A stretch of 64,000 nucleotides of DNA. It comes from Caballeronia sp. SEWSISQ10-4 2 (GTDB taxonomy: Bacteria; Pseudomonadota; Gammaproteobacteria; Burkholderiales; Burkholderiaceae). Below, one piece after another: positions 43,960 through 51,763 of the stretch. The notes beneath the pieces were generated by a model that had not been told where the DNA came from, did no database searches, and saw nothing but the letters and a program-made list of their open reading frames with translations. The stretch's first letter is position 1; each line of letters opens with the position of its first letter. The translations under genes were made by a program, and so were the position numbers. Location of the stretch: positions 43,826 through 107,825 of the forward strand of contig NZ_JALPRJ010000028.1 of assembly GCF_030464885.1 (NCBI RefSeq), read 5' to 3'.

Positions 43960-44190
43960 TTATTCACAGTGCAGCGAGGGTTCGATCGCGCGATACACGG
44001 CCGGCGTTGGGACGTTCGCCATGCGGCCGCCGAAGCCAACTGCCAATCTCGTCACTAACCCCGTCGCGACGATCAGCATTGCCAACGCACCGGCTTTGCA
44101 TGACAGTGTGCGCCGCAATTTTAAACCTGGACGCACGAGCATCCCGCCGCCTTGCCCGCCCGCCGGATGCTGACCGATTTGCGTAACCAT
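43960..44190 (-). CDS. possible small membrane protein, 76 aa
   Basis: An open frame with an ATG at 44190 ending just before the hybrid kinase start. A basic N-terminal part is followed by one hydrophobic segment (AGALAMLIVATGLVTRLAV). There is no convincing ribosome site and the family is not recognised. The 282-base gap between the kinase and the repeat protein otherwise holds nothing clear, so this is listed as a possible rather than a firm gene. Confidence 0.25.
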   Translation of the reverse strand: MVTQIGQHPAGGQGGGMLVRPGLKLRRTLSCKAGALAMLIVATGLVTRLAVGFGGRMANVPTPAVYRAIEPSLHCE

Positions 44191-44234
44191 GCCGCCAGTT
44201 CATGACCCGCCGTTCACAGGTCACAGGTCATAGC

Positions 44235-45170
44235 TCAGGACCAGTGCGCCGGTATCCAGATGTTCCCGAACCAGTGGCCCTGTACCCACACCACAGGGCG
44301 CGGCGCAGGCGCCACGTAGACCACGCGCGGTGCGACGTACACGGCCGGGGGCGGGGGCGGCGCGTAGACAACCGGGGGCGGCGGCACATACACGATTGGC
44401 GGAGCAACGACCACCGGCTTCGGCGCGACGACGACCGTTGTGCTGCCCGTCGTTACAACGCCCGTGGTTGTGACCGTCCCGCTCGTCACCACGGTGTTGC
44501 CGTGCGTGCCCGTGGCGTTGGTCGAAGTCGTGACGACACCTGGTGCGACGCGCGTCGCCGTGCCGGAGTGATAGACGGTCCCGCCGTCCGAGCCGGTCAC
44601 CGTTCCCGAACGGGAGCACGAAGCACCCGCACAATTCGTCGATGCCGAGTGGTCGACCGTGTTGCCGTTCGAGCCCGTGATCGACCCGGACGATGAATAC
44701 TGGCCCGGCGCGGTTTTAGTCACGTCGCTCGATGTGGAGGCCGTTTTGCCGTCGGGTCCGGTGAGGGTGCCGGTGTGCGAGCACGTGCCGCCTGCGCAGT
44801 TGGTGTCGCCGGCGTGCTGGACCGAGTTGCCGTAGCGTCCGGTCGCGGTGCCCGAGTTCGAAAACTGGCCCGGCTCGTTGCGGGTTACCGTACCGGTGTT
44901 GGTCGCCACTCCGCCGTAAGGGCCGGCGACGCCACCCGCATGCGAACAGCTGCCGCCGCCGCACGAGCCATACCGGGCGCCGTTGTACGTGCCACGTGAT
45001 GTGTACGCCGTGCCGTGTTGCGACCAGGCGAAAGCCGAAGCGCTACCGAGGGCAAGCACAGCGACGGTTGCTGCGAGCACGAGCTTGCGCAGGGCGCCGC
45101 GTACCGATGCGGTGGTCGTGACGAACGTAGGGCAGGCGGCGGTCGGGAGGACAAACGAGCGGGTGTTCAC
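44235..45170 (-). CDS. secreted repeat protein with 55-residue Cys-containing modules
   Basis: 311 residues from a GTG at 45170 with AAGGAG upstream. The signal peptide ends near ASAFAWSQH. Between about residues 67 and 225 lie three tandem modules of 55 residues, each starting with a C-x4-C pair (SCGGGSC, NCAGGTC, NCAGASC) followed by SH/SR-x-GT-x-TG, a PGQ/PGV turn and GNxV. The third is the least complete. A Pro/Val-rich hinge (VVVAPKPVVVAPPIVYVPPP and further PPPP runs) leads to a C-terminal PRPVVWVQGHWFGNIWIPAHW motif common in periplasmic or surface proteins. It has no recognised enzymatic role; a structural or surface-binding role is inferred. Confidence 0.65.
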   Translation of the reverse strand: MNTRSFVLPTAACPTFVTTTASVRGALRKLVLAATVAVLALGSASAFAWSQHGTAYTSRGTYNGARYGSCGGGSCSHAGGVAGPYGGVATNTGTVTRNEPGQFSNSGTATGRYGNSVQHAGDTNCAGGTCSHTGTLTGPDGKTASTSSDVTKTAPGQYSSSGSITGSNGNTVDHSASTNCAGASCSRSGTVTGSDGGTVYHSGTATRVAPGVVTTSTNATGTHGNTVVTSGTVTTTGVVTTGSTTVVVAPKPVVVAPPIVYVPPPPVVYAPPPPPAVYVAPRVVYVAPAPRPVVWVQGHWFGNIWIPAHWS

Positions 45171-45263
45171 GGTATCTCCTTGTTGGTTCCGGGCCACTTC
45201 CAGCACTGCGGCGTGGCGATGAACGGACTATAGGAGGACGTGCGGATTTAATCTGCAACGAAG

Positions 45264-45340
45264 ATATGTCACGCGGTTTCACCGCGGCAGAGGCCCGCCA
45301 GGCGGGGGTTTGCGAGCAGGGAAAACGCGTCGTGACATAT
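45264..45340. repeat. 10-bp inverted repeat flanking a GC-rich hairpin
   Basis: ATATGTCACG at 45264-45273 and CGTGACATAT at 45331-45340 are exact reverse complements 57 bases apart. Between them lies a short hairpin, CCCGCC/GGCGGG with a 1-base centre near 45295-45307, followed by GGTTT. It could be paired operator sites or a weak terminator for the repeat-protein region; neither can be decided here. Confidence 0.35.
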
Positions 45341-45484
45341 TTCGACATGAATTGTTGCGTTCGAGGAGTCTCTTGACGGGTCTCTGTGCGATGTCTTTCG
45401 ATTCGCCCGTGACGAGCCCGATCCTTGATGTGCCGCTCACGAGAGCTTCCTTATCTAATTGGTAGTACAAAGTTAATATTTTTC

Positions 45485-45614
45485 GATGTTCGACGAGAGA
45501 CGCTTGACCGTCTGCGGGGATGTTGTCCGTGATGTTCGTTATCACGTCGCCAGAGCCGACCGCATTGACGCGAATGCCACGATCGATCTCTTCAAGAGAC
45601 AGGGCTCGCGGCAA
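45485..45614 (-). pseudogene. short-chain dehydrogenase/reductase remnant
   Basis: Reading the minus strand from about 45608, the peptide contains EEIDRGIRVNAVGSGDV followed by ITNITDNIPADGQASLV, the C-terminal third of a classical SDR (the usual RGIRVNAV...P motif after the catalytic Tyr-Lys). Similarity stops near 45485. The catalytic YxxxK, the nucleotide-binding Gly motif and the final conserved segment are missing, so the gene is dead. It abuts the AraC-type remnant on the other strand. Confidence 0.6.
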
Positions 45615-45628
45615 TTGGGCTAGGGATT

Positions 45629-45750
45629 CGCGACGGCTTGACTGTTGCAGCGACTGCGGCGCGCGTTGGCTACGAGGATTCGTCTCAGTTCCACCACGAG
45701 TTCAAGCGGTTCTTCGGGTGCTCACTCTGGAAGAGTTTCGTCACATACAT
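45629..45750 (+). pseudogene. AraC-family regulator remnant (C-terminal HTH only)
   Basis: In the frame starting near 45629 the peptide GLTVAATAARVGYEDSSQ then FHHEFKRFFGCSLWK is the second helix-turn-helix of an AraC regulator (consensus ...A.RVGY.S.SQF.R.FKR.FG). Nothing upstream in any frame supplies the rest of the protein, and the downstream end is cut. Such regulators often sit beside an SDR gene, whose remnant lies on the opposite strand, so this is probably a decayed gene pair. Confidence 0.6.
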
Positions 45751-45777
45751 GCACAAGAGGTTTTCTTCAAAATAGTA

Positions 45778-45806
45778 TTGCGAATCGTTATCATTTGCAT
45801 TAATGT
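45778..45806 (+). promoter_or_regulatory. promoter with Fur box upstream of the siderophore operon
   Basis: A -35-like TTGCGA (45778-45783) and -10-like TAATGT (45801-45806) are separated by 17 bases. The Fur-type sequence at 45779-45793, TGCGAATCGTTATCA, matches 11 of 14 defined positions of TGATAAT-N-ATTATCA and covers the -35. This would give iron-repressed transcription of the TonB receptor and following genes. The hexamers are only moderate matches. Confidence 0.6.
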
Positions 45807-45869
45807 TAACAAAAGTGAAAGCTTGGCACCGAAACCGATTTCTTTAACAAAAACACGAACGTAATCATC

Positions 45870-48107
45870 ATGCTATTGCGCTTTTCTCGCATTGCCCTTC
45901 GGTTCGCCGTTTCGCCGCCCGAGCGGTCGTTCCTACTTTTCAGACCACTGGCTTTGTCTATACGGCTTGTCTTTGCAGGTGCGCTAACAACCGGTTTCGG
46001 TGCTTCTGCCCATGCTCAGGCGGCAACAGAGACTACCCAGGAAGTGAGTGACGGCACAAAGAAATTACCAGCGGTGACGGTCAACGCAAAGTCTGACAGC
46101 GACCTTCCGCAACCCTACGCCGGTGGGCAGATCGCGCGTGGCGGACGAGTAGGACTGCTGGGTAACAAGAGCGTGATGGATACGCCTTTTAGCGTCAGCG
46201 ACACCACCTCGCAACGGATGGAGGACCTGCAGGCGGTGACGCTGGCGGAGGTGTTGAACCGGGATCCGTCCACGCGATTTACGGGGCAGATCGGCGGCGT
46301 GACCGACTCGTTCTTCATCCGCGGCTTTCCGGTCAACGAAGGTAATCTGAGCGAGGTCGCGTTCGACGGCGTGTATGGCGTTTCGCCCAATTACCACCTG
46401 TTCACGGAGTATCTGGAGCGCGTCGAGGTGCTCAAGGGGCCGGCCGCATTGTTATACGGGATGTCTCCGAACAGTGGTGTCGGCGGTGTCGTCAACGTGG
46501 TGCCCAAGCGTCCGCTGAACAAGGATCTGACCCGTGTCACGCTGGACTATGCGTCAGATTCCCAGGTGGGCGAGGCGATCGATCTGAGTCGCCGCTTTGG
46601 CAGTGATCGTCAGTTCGGGATCCGGTTCAATGGCTTGCACCGTCAGGGCAGCACGCCGCTCGACAACCAGAAGTCACGTGCCGAGGTCGGGGCGCTGTCG
46701 CTCGATTACCAGGGCGAGCGGTTTCGGGCATCGCTCGATGTGATCGAGCAGTATCAGTGGATCGACGCCCCGACGCGCCCGTTTCTCGTGGCATCGGGCA
46801 TTCAGGTGCCCTCTGCAGCGGATGGGCGCCGCAATGTCACCCAGTCCTGGGGTTGGTGGAAATCCAACGACATATCGACGTTGCTGCATGCCGAATACGA
46901 CGTCAGCGACAACGTAACCGTATTCGCCGACGCCGGCGGCACAAAGTCGGATGTCTCGCGGTTGTCGGATCAGACACCGACAATTCTGAATGCTGCAGGA
47001 GATACCTCGGCCACGCCGCAGAACTGGAAATTCCAGATCAATCGCTCGACCGCGGACACGGGCGTACGCGCCCAGTTCAATACTGGCGCAGTCAAGCATG
47101 CAGTGGTGTTCGAGGCGAACGTCTATCAGGACCGTATCGCGAGTGCGAGCAATTCAGGTACGGCGGTCCTGTCGAATATCTATTCGCCCGTCGCGAGTAC
47201 GCAGCAATACGTGAGCGCACCGACACGCGTGCCGAAGGTCTCGTCATCGACGCTTTCGGGTGTGGCGCTGGCCGATACATTGAGCATGCTGAACGAGCGA
47301 TTGCAACTGACTGTCGGTGTGCGTCAGCAGCACGTCCAGTCCGACAACTTCAGTTCGACTACCGGGGCACGGACATCGTCGTACAACGAGAGTGCAGCCA
47401 CGCCGCTGGTCGGTCTTGTCGTGAGGCCGTGGCAAAACGTGTCGCTTTACGCCAATTACATCGAAGGGCTAAGCAAAGGCGACATCGCCCCTGCAGCCGC
47501 GACGAACGCGGGCCAGGTTTTCGCACCCTACAAGACGAAACAGCAGGAGGTCGGTGTCAAGCTCGACATGCGCGGCGTGCTGGCAACACTGGCTGCCTTC
47601 AGGATCACCAAGCCAAGCGGCCAGTTGTACGGCACGGTCTATTCGGTCGACAGCGAGCAGCGCAATCAGGGGTTAGAACTGAACGTGTCCGGCGAGCCGC
47701 TCAAGGGCGTCCGCTTCCTGGGAGGGGTGACGCTGCTGGATGCCACGCTAACGAAGACCAACAGCGCCGCGACGTTGGGTAACCGGCCAGTGGGCGTTCC
47801 GACGTGGATGGCCAATGTCGGCACCGAATGGGACCTGCCGTGGGTCCCCAGCGTCACGCTGACCGGCGGCATCAACTACACCGGCCGGGAATACATCAAT
47901 CAGGCGAACAGCCAGTCCGTGCCGTCCTGGACGACGGTCGATCTGGGCGCCCGCTACAAGACCACGCTTTACGGGAAGTCCACCACGGTTCGGGCGGGCC
48001 TGCTCAACGTGTTCGATCGTAAGTACTGGTCGGGCGTGGCCTCGTACGGGACGATTTCGCTCGGTGCTCCGCGCACCGTCTTCCTGTCTACTTCCGTGGA
48101 TTTCTAG
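45870..48107 (+). CDS. TonB-dependent siderophore receptor
   Basis: 745 residues. The long leader carries a hydrophobic signal core (about 34-48) ending near AHAQAATE. A TonB-box-like LPAVTVNA follows with no N-terminal signalling (STN) domain, so it does not itself drive a sigma/anti-sigma system. The plug includes AEVLNRDPSTRFTGQIGG, SFFIRGF and EYLERVEVLKGPAALLYGM; the C-terminal barrel ends LGAPRTVFLSTSVDF with the terminal Phe. It imports the ferric form of the siderophore made by the genes that follow. It lies 63 bases after a Fur-type promoter; the decarboxylase gene begins 11 bases after its stop. Confidence 0.92.
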   Translation: MLLRFSRIALRFAVSPPERSFLLFRPLALSIRLVFAGALTTGFGASAHAQAATETTQEVSDGTKKLPAVTVNAKSDSDLPQPYAGGQIARGGRVGLLGNKSVMDTPFSVSDTTSQRMEDLQAVTLAEVLNRDPSTRFTGQIGGVTDSFFIRGFPVNEGNLSEVAFDGVYGVSPNYHLFTEYLERVEVLKGPAALLYGMSPNSGVGGVVNVVPKRPLNKDLTRVTLDYASDSQVGEAIDLSRRFGSDRQFGIRFNGLHRQGSTPLDNQKSRAEVGALSLDYQGERFRASLDVIEQYQWIDAPTRPFLVASGIQVPSAADGRRNVTQSWGWWKSNDISTLLHAEYDVSDNVTVFADAGGTKSDVSRLSDQTPTILNAAGDTSATPQNWKFQINRSTADTGVRAQFNTGAVKHAVVFEANVYQDRIASASNSGTAVLSNIYSPVASTQQYVSAPTRVPKVSSSTLSGVALADTLSMLNERLQLTVGVRQQHVQSDNFSSTTGARTSSYNESAATPLVGLVVRPWQNVSLYANYIEGLSKGDIAPAAATNAGQVFAPYKTKQQEVGVKLDMRGVLATLAAFRITKPSGQLYGTVYSVDSEQRNQGLELNVSGEPLKGVRFLGGVTLLDATLTKTNSAATLGNRPVGVPTWMANVGTEWDLPWVPSVTLTGGINYTGREYINQANSQSVPSWTTVDLGARYKTTLYGKSTTVRAGLLNVFDRKYWSGVASYGTISLGAPRTVFLSTSVDF

Positions 48108-48118
48108 GCCGGTTAATC

Positions 48119-49561
48119 ATGACGCAAACGCGAGACAACGTGCTGCTGCAGGCAACAGCAAACGGTCGCATAAAAGCTTATGCACCCGATGTGCTTCCTC
48201 CGCTTCTCGATCCCGCCATCTCAAGCCTTGTCTTCGATTCACCGGGCGCACTGCTGAAGCTGGTTGAGCAGTATGGTTCGCCGCTCAATATCGTGTGGCC
48301 GCACATTCTGCGTCGAAACGTCGAGGCATTGCGCACCGTGCTGAACCGGCACACCGCGCGGTTTGAGATCTTCTACGGGGCGAAAGTCAACAAGTCACCG
48401 GGCCTCGTACGTGCGGCGGTCGAAGCCGCCGTCGGCGTGGATGTATCCAGCATCTATGAAATGCGCGATGCCCTGCGCGCCGGGATCGAACCAGCCATGC
48501 TTTGCGCCACCGGGCCAGCCAAGACCAGGGTATTTCACGCGGCGCTCATTGCCAATGCTGCGTTGATTGCGGTCGACTCCGTCGAGGAGTTCAACGACCT
48601 CGAAATGATTGTCCGGGAGATAGAACCGGATCGCCCGGCGCGGGTGCTGTTGCGCTATCGGCCCGCAGCGTCCGGAACGAGTCGCTTCGGCATGGGCGCC
48701 GACGACCTTCTTACCTGTGTGCGCCGCCTGACCCAGCTAAAGGAGTGGTTCTCGTTCGAGGGCTTTCATTTCCATCTCGGCGGCTATGGCCATGAATCAC
48801 GCGTGCAGGCCGTGCGCGAGCTCACCGGCCTCCTCGCTGCAGCGCGCGATATGGGCCTTGATCCGACAATCCTCGACATCGGCGGCGGCCTGCCGGTCCA
48901 GTACGTGGATGACGAGGTGTACGAAGCGTTTCTGGGTGCGCAGTGCAGCGGCGACTACCGCCATGGCAAGGTGCCCGAGTCGTTCTATCCGTACGGCGGC
49001 CCGATCGGCGCGTGTCAGTGGCTGGACCGGTTTCTCGCATCGCCTTGTGTCGATGGCGTGTCTATTGCGGGGTATCTCAACGAGATGCGGCTTACCCTGG
49101 CGATCGAGCCCGGGCGCAGCCTCGCCGATCAGACCGCCGTCTCTGTTTTCCGGATCACGCGCGTCAAGTCGCTGGCTGCGGACAGCGTTGTGATCTTCGT
49201 GGAAGGCAGCAGCTTCAGCGCGTGCGAAACGTGGTTCGCGTCCGAGTTCCTGGTGGACCCGATTCTCGTGTCGGCACACGTCGGCAGCGAGCAAGGAGAG
49301 CCGCCGGTGCGCGCCTACATTGCCGGACACAGTTGTCTTGACGAAGACGTCATCACCAACCGCCTGATCCAGTTTCGAAGGAGGCCGAAAGCCGGCGACC
49401 TGCTGGTGTACGCGAACACAGCGGGCTACCAGATGGACATGCTCGAAAACGAATTTCACCGCCATCCCGTGCCACGCCGGATTTCTGTGACCTACGACGC
49501 CACAGGCGGCATGGAAGTCTCACCTGACGATCGAATGGAGTACCGGAATGATTTTGAATAA
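48119..49561 (+). CDS. PLP-dependent type III amino acid decarboxylase, SbnH-like
   Basis: 480 residues of the diaminopimelate/ornithine decarboxylase alanine-racemase fold. The PLP-Lys lies in FEIFYGAKVNKSPGLVRAAV; the glycine loop FHFHLGGYGHESR, ILDIGGGLPVQYVDDE and the C-terminal SSFSACETWFASEFL (active-site Cys region) follow. In staphyloferrin B synthesis SbnH decarboxylates a citryl-diaminopropionate intermediate to give an ethylenediamine unit; the related FslC acts for rhizoferrin. Here it probably removes the carboxyl of a diaminopropionate-containing intermediate. It overlaps the next gene, sbnA, by 14 bases, so the two are coupled. Confidence 0.85.
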   Translation: MTQTRDNVLLQATANGRIKAYAPDVLPPLLDPAISSLVFDSPGALLKLVEQYGSPLNIVWPHILRRNVEALRTVLNRHTARFEIFYGAKVNKSPGLVRAAVEAAVGVDVSSIYEMRDALRAGIEPAMLCATGPAKTRVFHAALIANAALIAVDSVEEFNDLEMIVREIEPDRPARVLLRYRPAASGTSRFGMGADDLLTCVRRLTQLKEWFSFEGFHFHLGGYGHESRVQAVRELTGLLAAARDMGLDPTILDIGGGLPVQYVDDEVYEAFLGAQCSGDYRHGKVPESFYPYGGPIGACQWLDRFLASPCVDGVSIAGYLNEMRLTLAIEPGRSLADQTAVSVFRITRVKSLAADSVVIFVEGSSFSACETWFASEFLVDPILVSAHVGSEQGEPPVRAYIAGHSCLDEDVITNRLIQFRRRPKAGDLLVYANTAGYQMDMLENEFHRHPVPRRISVTYDATGGMEVSPDDRMEYRNDFE

Positions 49562-50588
49562 AGTAACCGACCTCATTGGTAATACGCCGATTCTCAGCAT
49601 TTCCATTCCAGCAAAGAATGCCAGGTTGTTGCTCAAGATCGAGAAGAACAACCCGGGGGGAAGCATCAAGGACCGCATGGCTCGCAACATGATCGTTGCT
49701 GCGCTCAAATCGGGGCGGCTCAGTCCAGGCGGCGTGGTGGTGGAGTCGTCTTCCGGCAATACGGGCATCGGCCTCGCGATCGCGGCGGTGGAGTTCGGAC
49801 TGCGCTTTATCGCCGTAGTCGATCATCATGCCGCGCCGGACAAGATCGCGATCATGCGCGCGCTTGGCGCGGAAATCCGTTTTGTCGAGGGTGACTACCG
49901 GGAGGACGAGGTCGCGGTCGTCGAACGGCAGCGCATGGCCGCCGAACTCGCCAGCCAGATTCCCGGTGCGGTGTTCATGAATCAATCGGACAACGCGGCC
50001 AACTCGGGCGGGTATTCCGATTTCGTCCGGGAAGTGATTGGCGAGGTCGGCGGCGTGGATGCGTATGTCGGTTGCGTCGGCACAGGCGGTTCGATGACCG
50101 GCATCGCTCGCGGGCTGAAAGTGCACGATCCCCGAACGAAGACGATTGCCGTCGAACCCGACGGTTCTATCGTGTTCGGCCAGCCGGGACATGCCTACTA
50201 TCAATCCGGCACGGGAACGCCTGCGGGTGACACGGTCGGCCTCGTGCTCGACTACAGCTGCATCGACATGGGCGTGCAGGTTTCGGACGCGCAGGCGTTC
50301 GAGACGGCTCGTTACATGGCCAAGCGCACGGGGTTGCTGGTCGGCGGATCGACCGGCGGTGTCATCTACAAGGCGCTGGAGTTTATCCATAGCGGCCTGA
50401 TCGGCGGCAATGTCGTGGCGGCAGTGGCTGACGGCGGCGAGAAATATCTGCATACGGTCTTTAGCGAGAGCTGGCTCAAGGAGCGCAATCTGCTCGACCC
50501 GCAAGTGTGGGATCAGCTCGACGGGTGGTTCGGCAGCGAAAGCGCCGTAGAGGCGCCGCGCGAAGTTCCGCGCTTGCACGCGGTATGA
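49548..50588 (+). CDS. sbnA: SbnA-type 2,3-diaminopropionate biosynthesis protein
   Basis: 346 residues of the cysteine synthase fold II PLP family. PLP-Lys in NNPGGSIKDRMARNMIVAAL, the substrate loop SSSGNTGIGLAIAAVEFG and the phosphate-binding GCVGTGGSMTGIA are clear. SbnA joins O-phospho-L-serine and L-glutamate into N-(2-amino-2-carboxyethyl)glutamate, the precursor of L-2,3-diaminopropionate. In staphylococci SbnB then splits that intermediate, but no SbnB homologue is present; the gene after it, overlapping by ATGA, is an opine-dehydrogenase homologue. The start is supported by GGAG seven bases ahead. Confidence 0.9.
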   Translation: MILNKVTDLIGNTPILSISIPAKNARLLLKIEKNNPGGSIKDRMARNMIVAALKSGRLSPGGVVVESSSGNTGIGLAIAAVEFGLRFIAVVDHHAAPDKIAIMRALGAEIRFVEGDYREDEVAVVERQRMAAELASQIPGAVFMNQSDNAANSGGYSDFVREVIGEVGGVDAYVGCVGTGGSMTGIARGLKVHDPRTKTIAVEPDGSIVFGQPGHAYYQSGTGTPAGDTVGLVLDYSCIDMGVQVSDAQAFETARYMAKRTGLLVGGSTGGVIYKALEFIHSGLIGGNVVAAVADGGEKYLHTVFSESWLKERNLLDPQVWDQLDGWFGSESAVEAPREVPRLHAV

Positions 50589-51751
50589 CGGCGGCCAACC
50601 AGAGCGCCTCGCCGCCGCTCAATGTGGTCGTTTGCGGAGGCGGCCGGACCGGCCATCTCGCGGCAGTCCTGTTCAAACAGATTCCCGGCGTGTGCGTTTC
50701 GTTACTCACGAGCCGGAGTGAGGTGGTGGACAACCATCGCCGCAGCGCGACCGGCATCACCGCACTGATGCCGGACGGCACGGCGTGCGCTGCGCGGCTC
50801 GACGCCGTCGCGAGCGAGCCAGCTGCGATCCTCGCCAACGCGGATGTCGTCATCATCACTGTGCCGGCGCACGTCAGGCCGGCGTTGCTGCGCGCCATTG
50901 CGACGCATTTGCCGTCGAACAAGCCCATCTACGTCGGCGCGATCCCGGGTTTCTGCGGTTTCGACTGGCTCGCTGAACACAGCCTGGCGGCCCGGCCCAA
51001 CGCGGTCATCTGGGGCATGAAAGACGTGGCTCATACCGCCTTCGATTTGCGGCCAGGCGTGTCGGTCAGGATGGGTGGCGCGAAGAGCACGCTGTACGTC
51101 GGGACGCACGCACGCGAACACGACGCGTCGCGTGCCGCTTTGCTGGCGCACCTGCAAAGGCTCTACGCGGCGCCCGTCGAATTGCTGGATGACTACCTGG
51201 AAATCACGCTGACACCTGGTAACCCGATCATGCACAGTTCAGTGATCTATGGGCTGATTGGACCCTACGGGCAATGGCACAACAAGGTGTTTCCGGCGCC
51301 GCTTTGCTGGTGGACCGATTGCCCCGAACTCGGTGCGTATTTCCTCGAGCGCAGCGACGAGGAGAGCCAGATGCTGTGCAAAGCCATCGAGCGGCGGCTG
51401 GGCGTAAACCTGTCGTCGATCAAGCCGCTGAAGCAGGAGATCATCGAGGCCTACGAGGACCAGATCCGCGACCACGAGACCATGCTGTCGGTGTTGCGCA
51501 CTAATCAGGCCTACGACGCAATCGCGGCCCCGCTGGTCCCGGCCGGAGACTCCACGGGGTACGTCATCGATAAAGAGAGTCGCGCCTTTCACGAGGATGT
51601 GGCTTACGGCCTGGCGTTGCTGGTCGAGATGGCGAAGCGCCTGGACATGCGTCTGCCTCACATCGAAGCAATCTTTCACTGGAACGTGTCCTATATGAAC
51701 GGCCTGCGCAGTTCCGCGCTCGACTACTTTCCCGAAACCTGGCCAGCCTGA
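50585..51751 (+). CDS. octopine/nopaline dehydrogenase family protein, in the place of SbnB
   Basis: 388 residues from the ATG at 50585 overlapping the sbnA stop. An N-terminal Rossmann domain (about 10-180) starts LNVVVCGGGRTGHLAAVLF, and the C-terminal opine-dehydrogenase domain contains TLTPGNPIMHSSVIYGLIG and WNVSYMNGLRSSAL. These enzymes join or split an amino acid and a 2-keto acid through a secondary amine (opines). SbnA's product is itself opine-like, so this protein may oxidise it to diaminopropionate and 2-oxoglutarate, replacing SbnB, or instead form an opine bond in the siderophore as in rhizobactin. Which is correct cannot be told here. It is not the CntM type (DUF2338). Confidence 0.82.
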   Translation: MTAANQSASPPLNVVVCGGGRTGHLAAVLFKQIPGVCVSLLTSRSEVVDNHRRSATGITALMPDGTACAARLDAVASEPAAILANADVVIITVPAHVRPALLRAIATHLPSNKPIYVGAIPGFCGFDWLAEHSLAARPNAVIWGMKDVAHTAFDLRPGVSVRMGGAKSTLYVGTHAREHDASRAALLAHLQRLYAAPVELLDDYLEITLTPGNPIMHSSVIYGLIGPYGQWHNKVFPAPLCWWTDCPELGAYFLERSDEESQMLCKAIERRLGVNLSSIKPLKQEIIEAYEDQIRDHETMLSVLRTNQAYDAIAAPLVPAGDSTGYVIDKESRAFHEDVAYGLALLVEMAKRLDMRLPHIEAIFHWNVSYMNGLRSSALDYFPETWPA

Positions 51752-51763
51752 AGCCGGAGCTCT

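Larger units (their letters stand above)
45171..45869. other. intergenic decay zone with gene remnants and the siderophore promoter
   Basis: About 700 bases with no intact gene. It holds an inverted repeat (45264-45273 and 45331-45340), an SDR remnant on the minus strand, an AraC-type remnant on the plus strand, and the Fur-box promoter of the siderophore operon. Each is listed separately. Confidence 0.6.
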
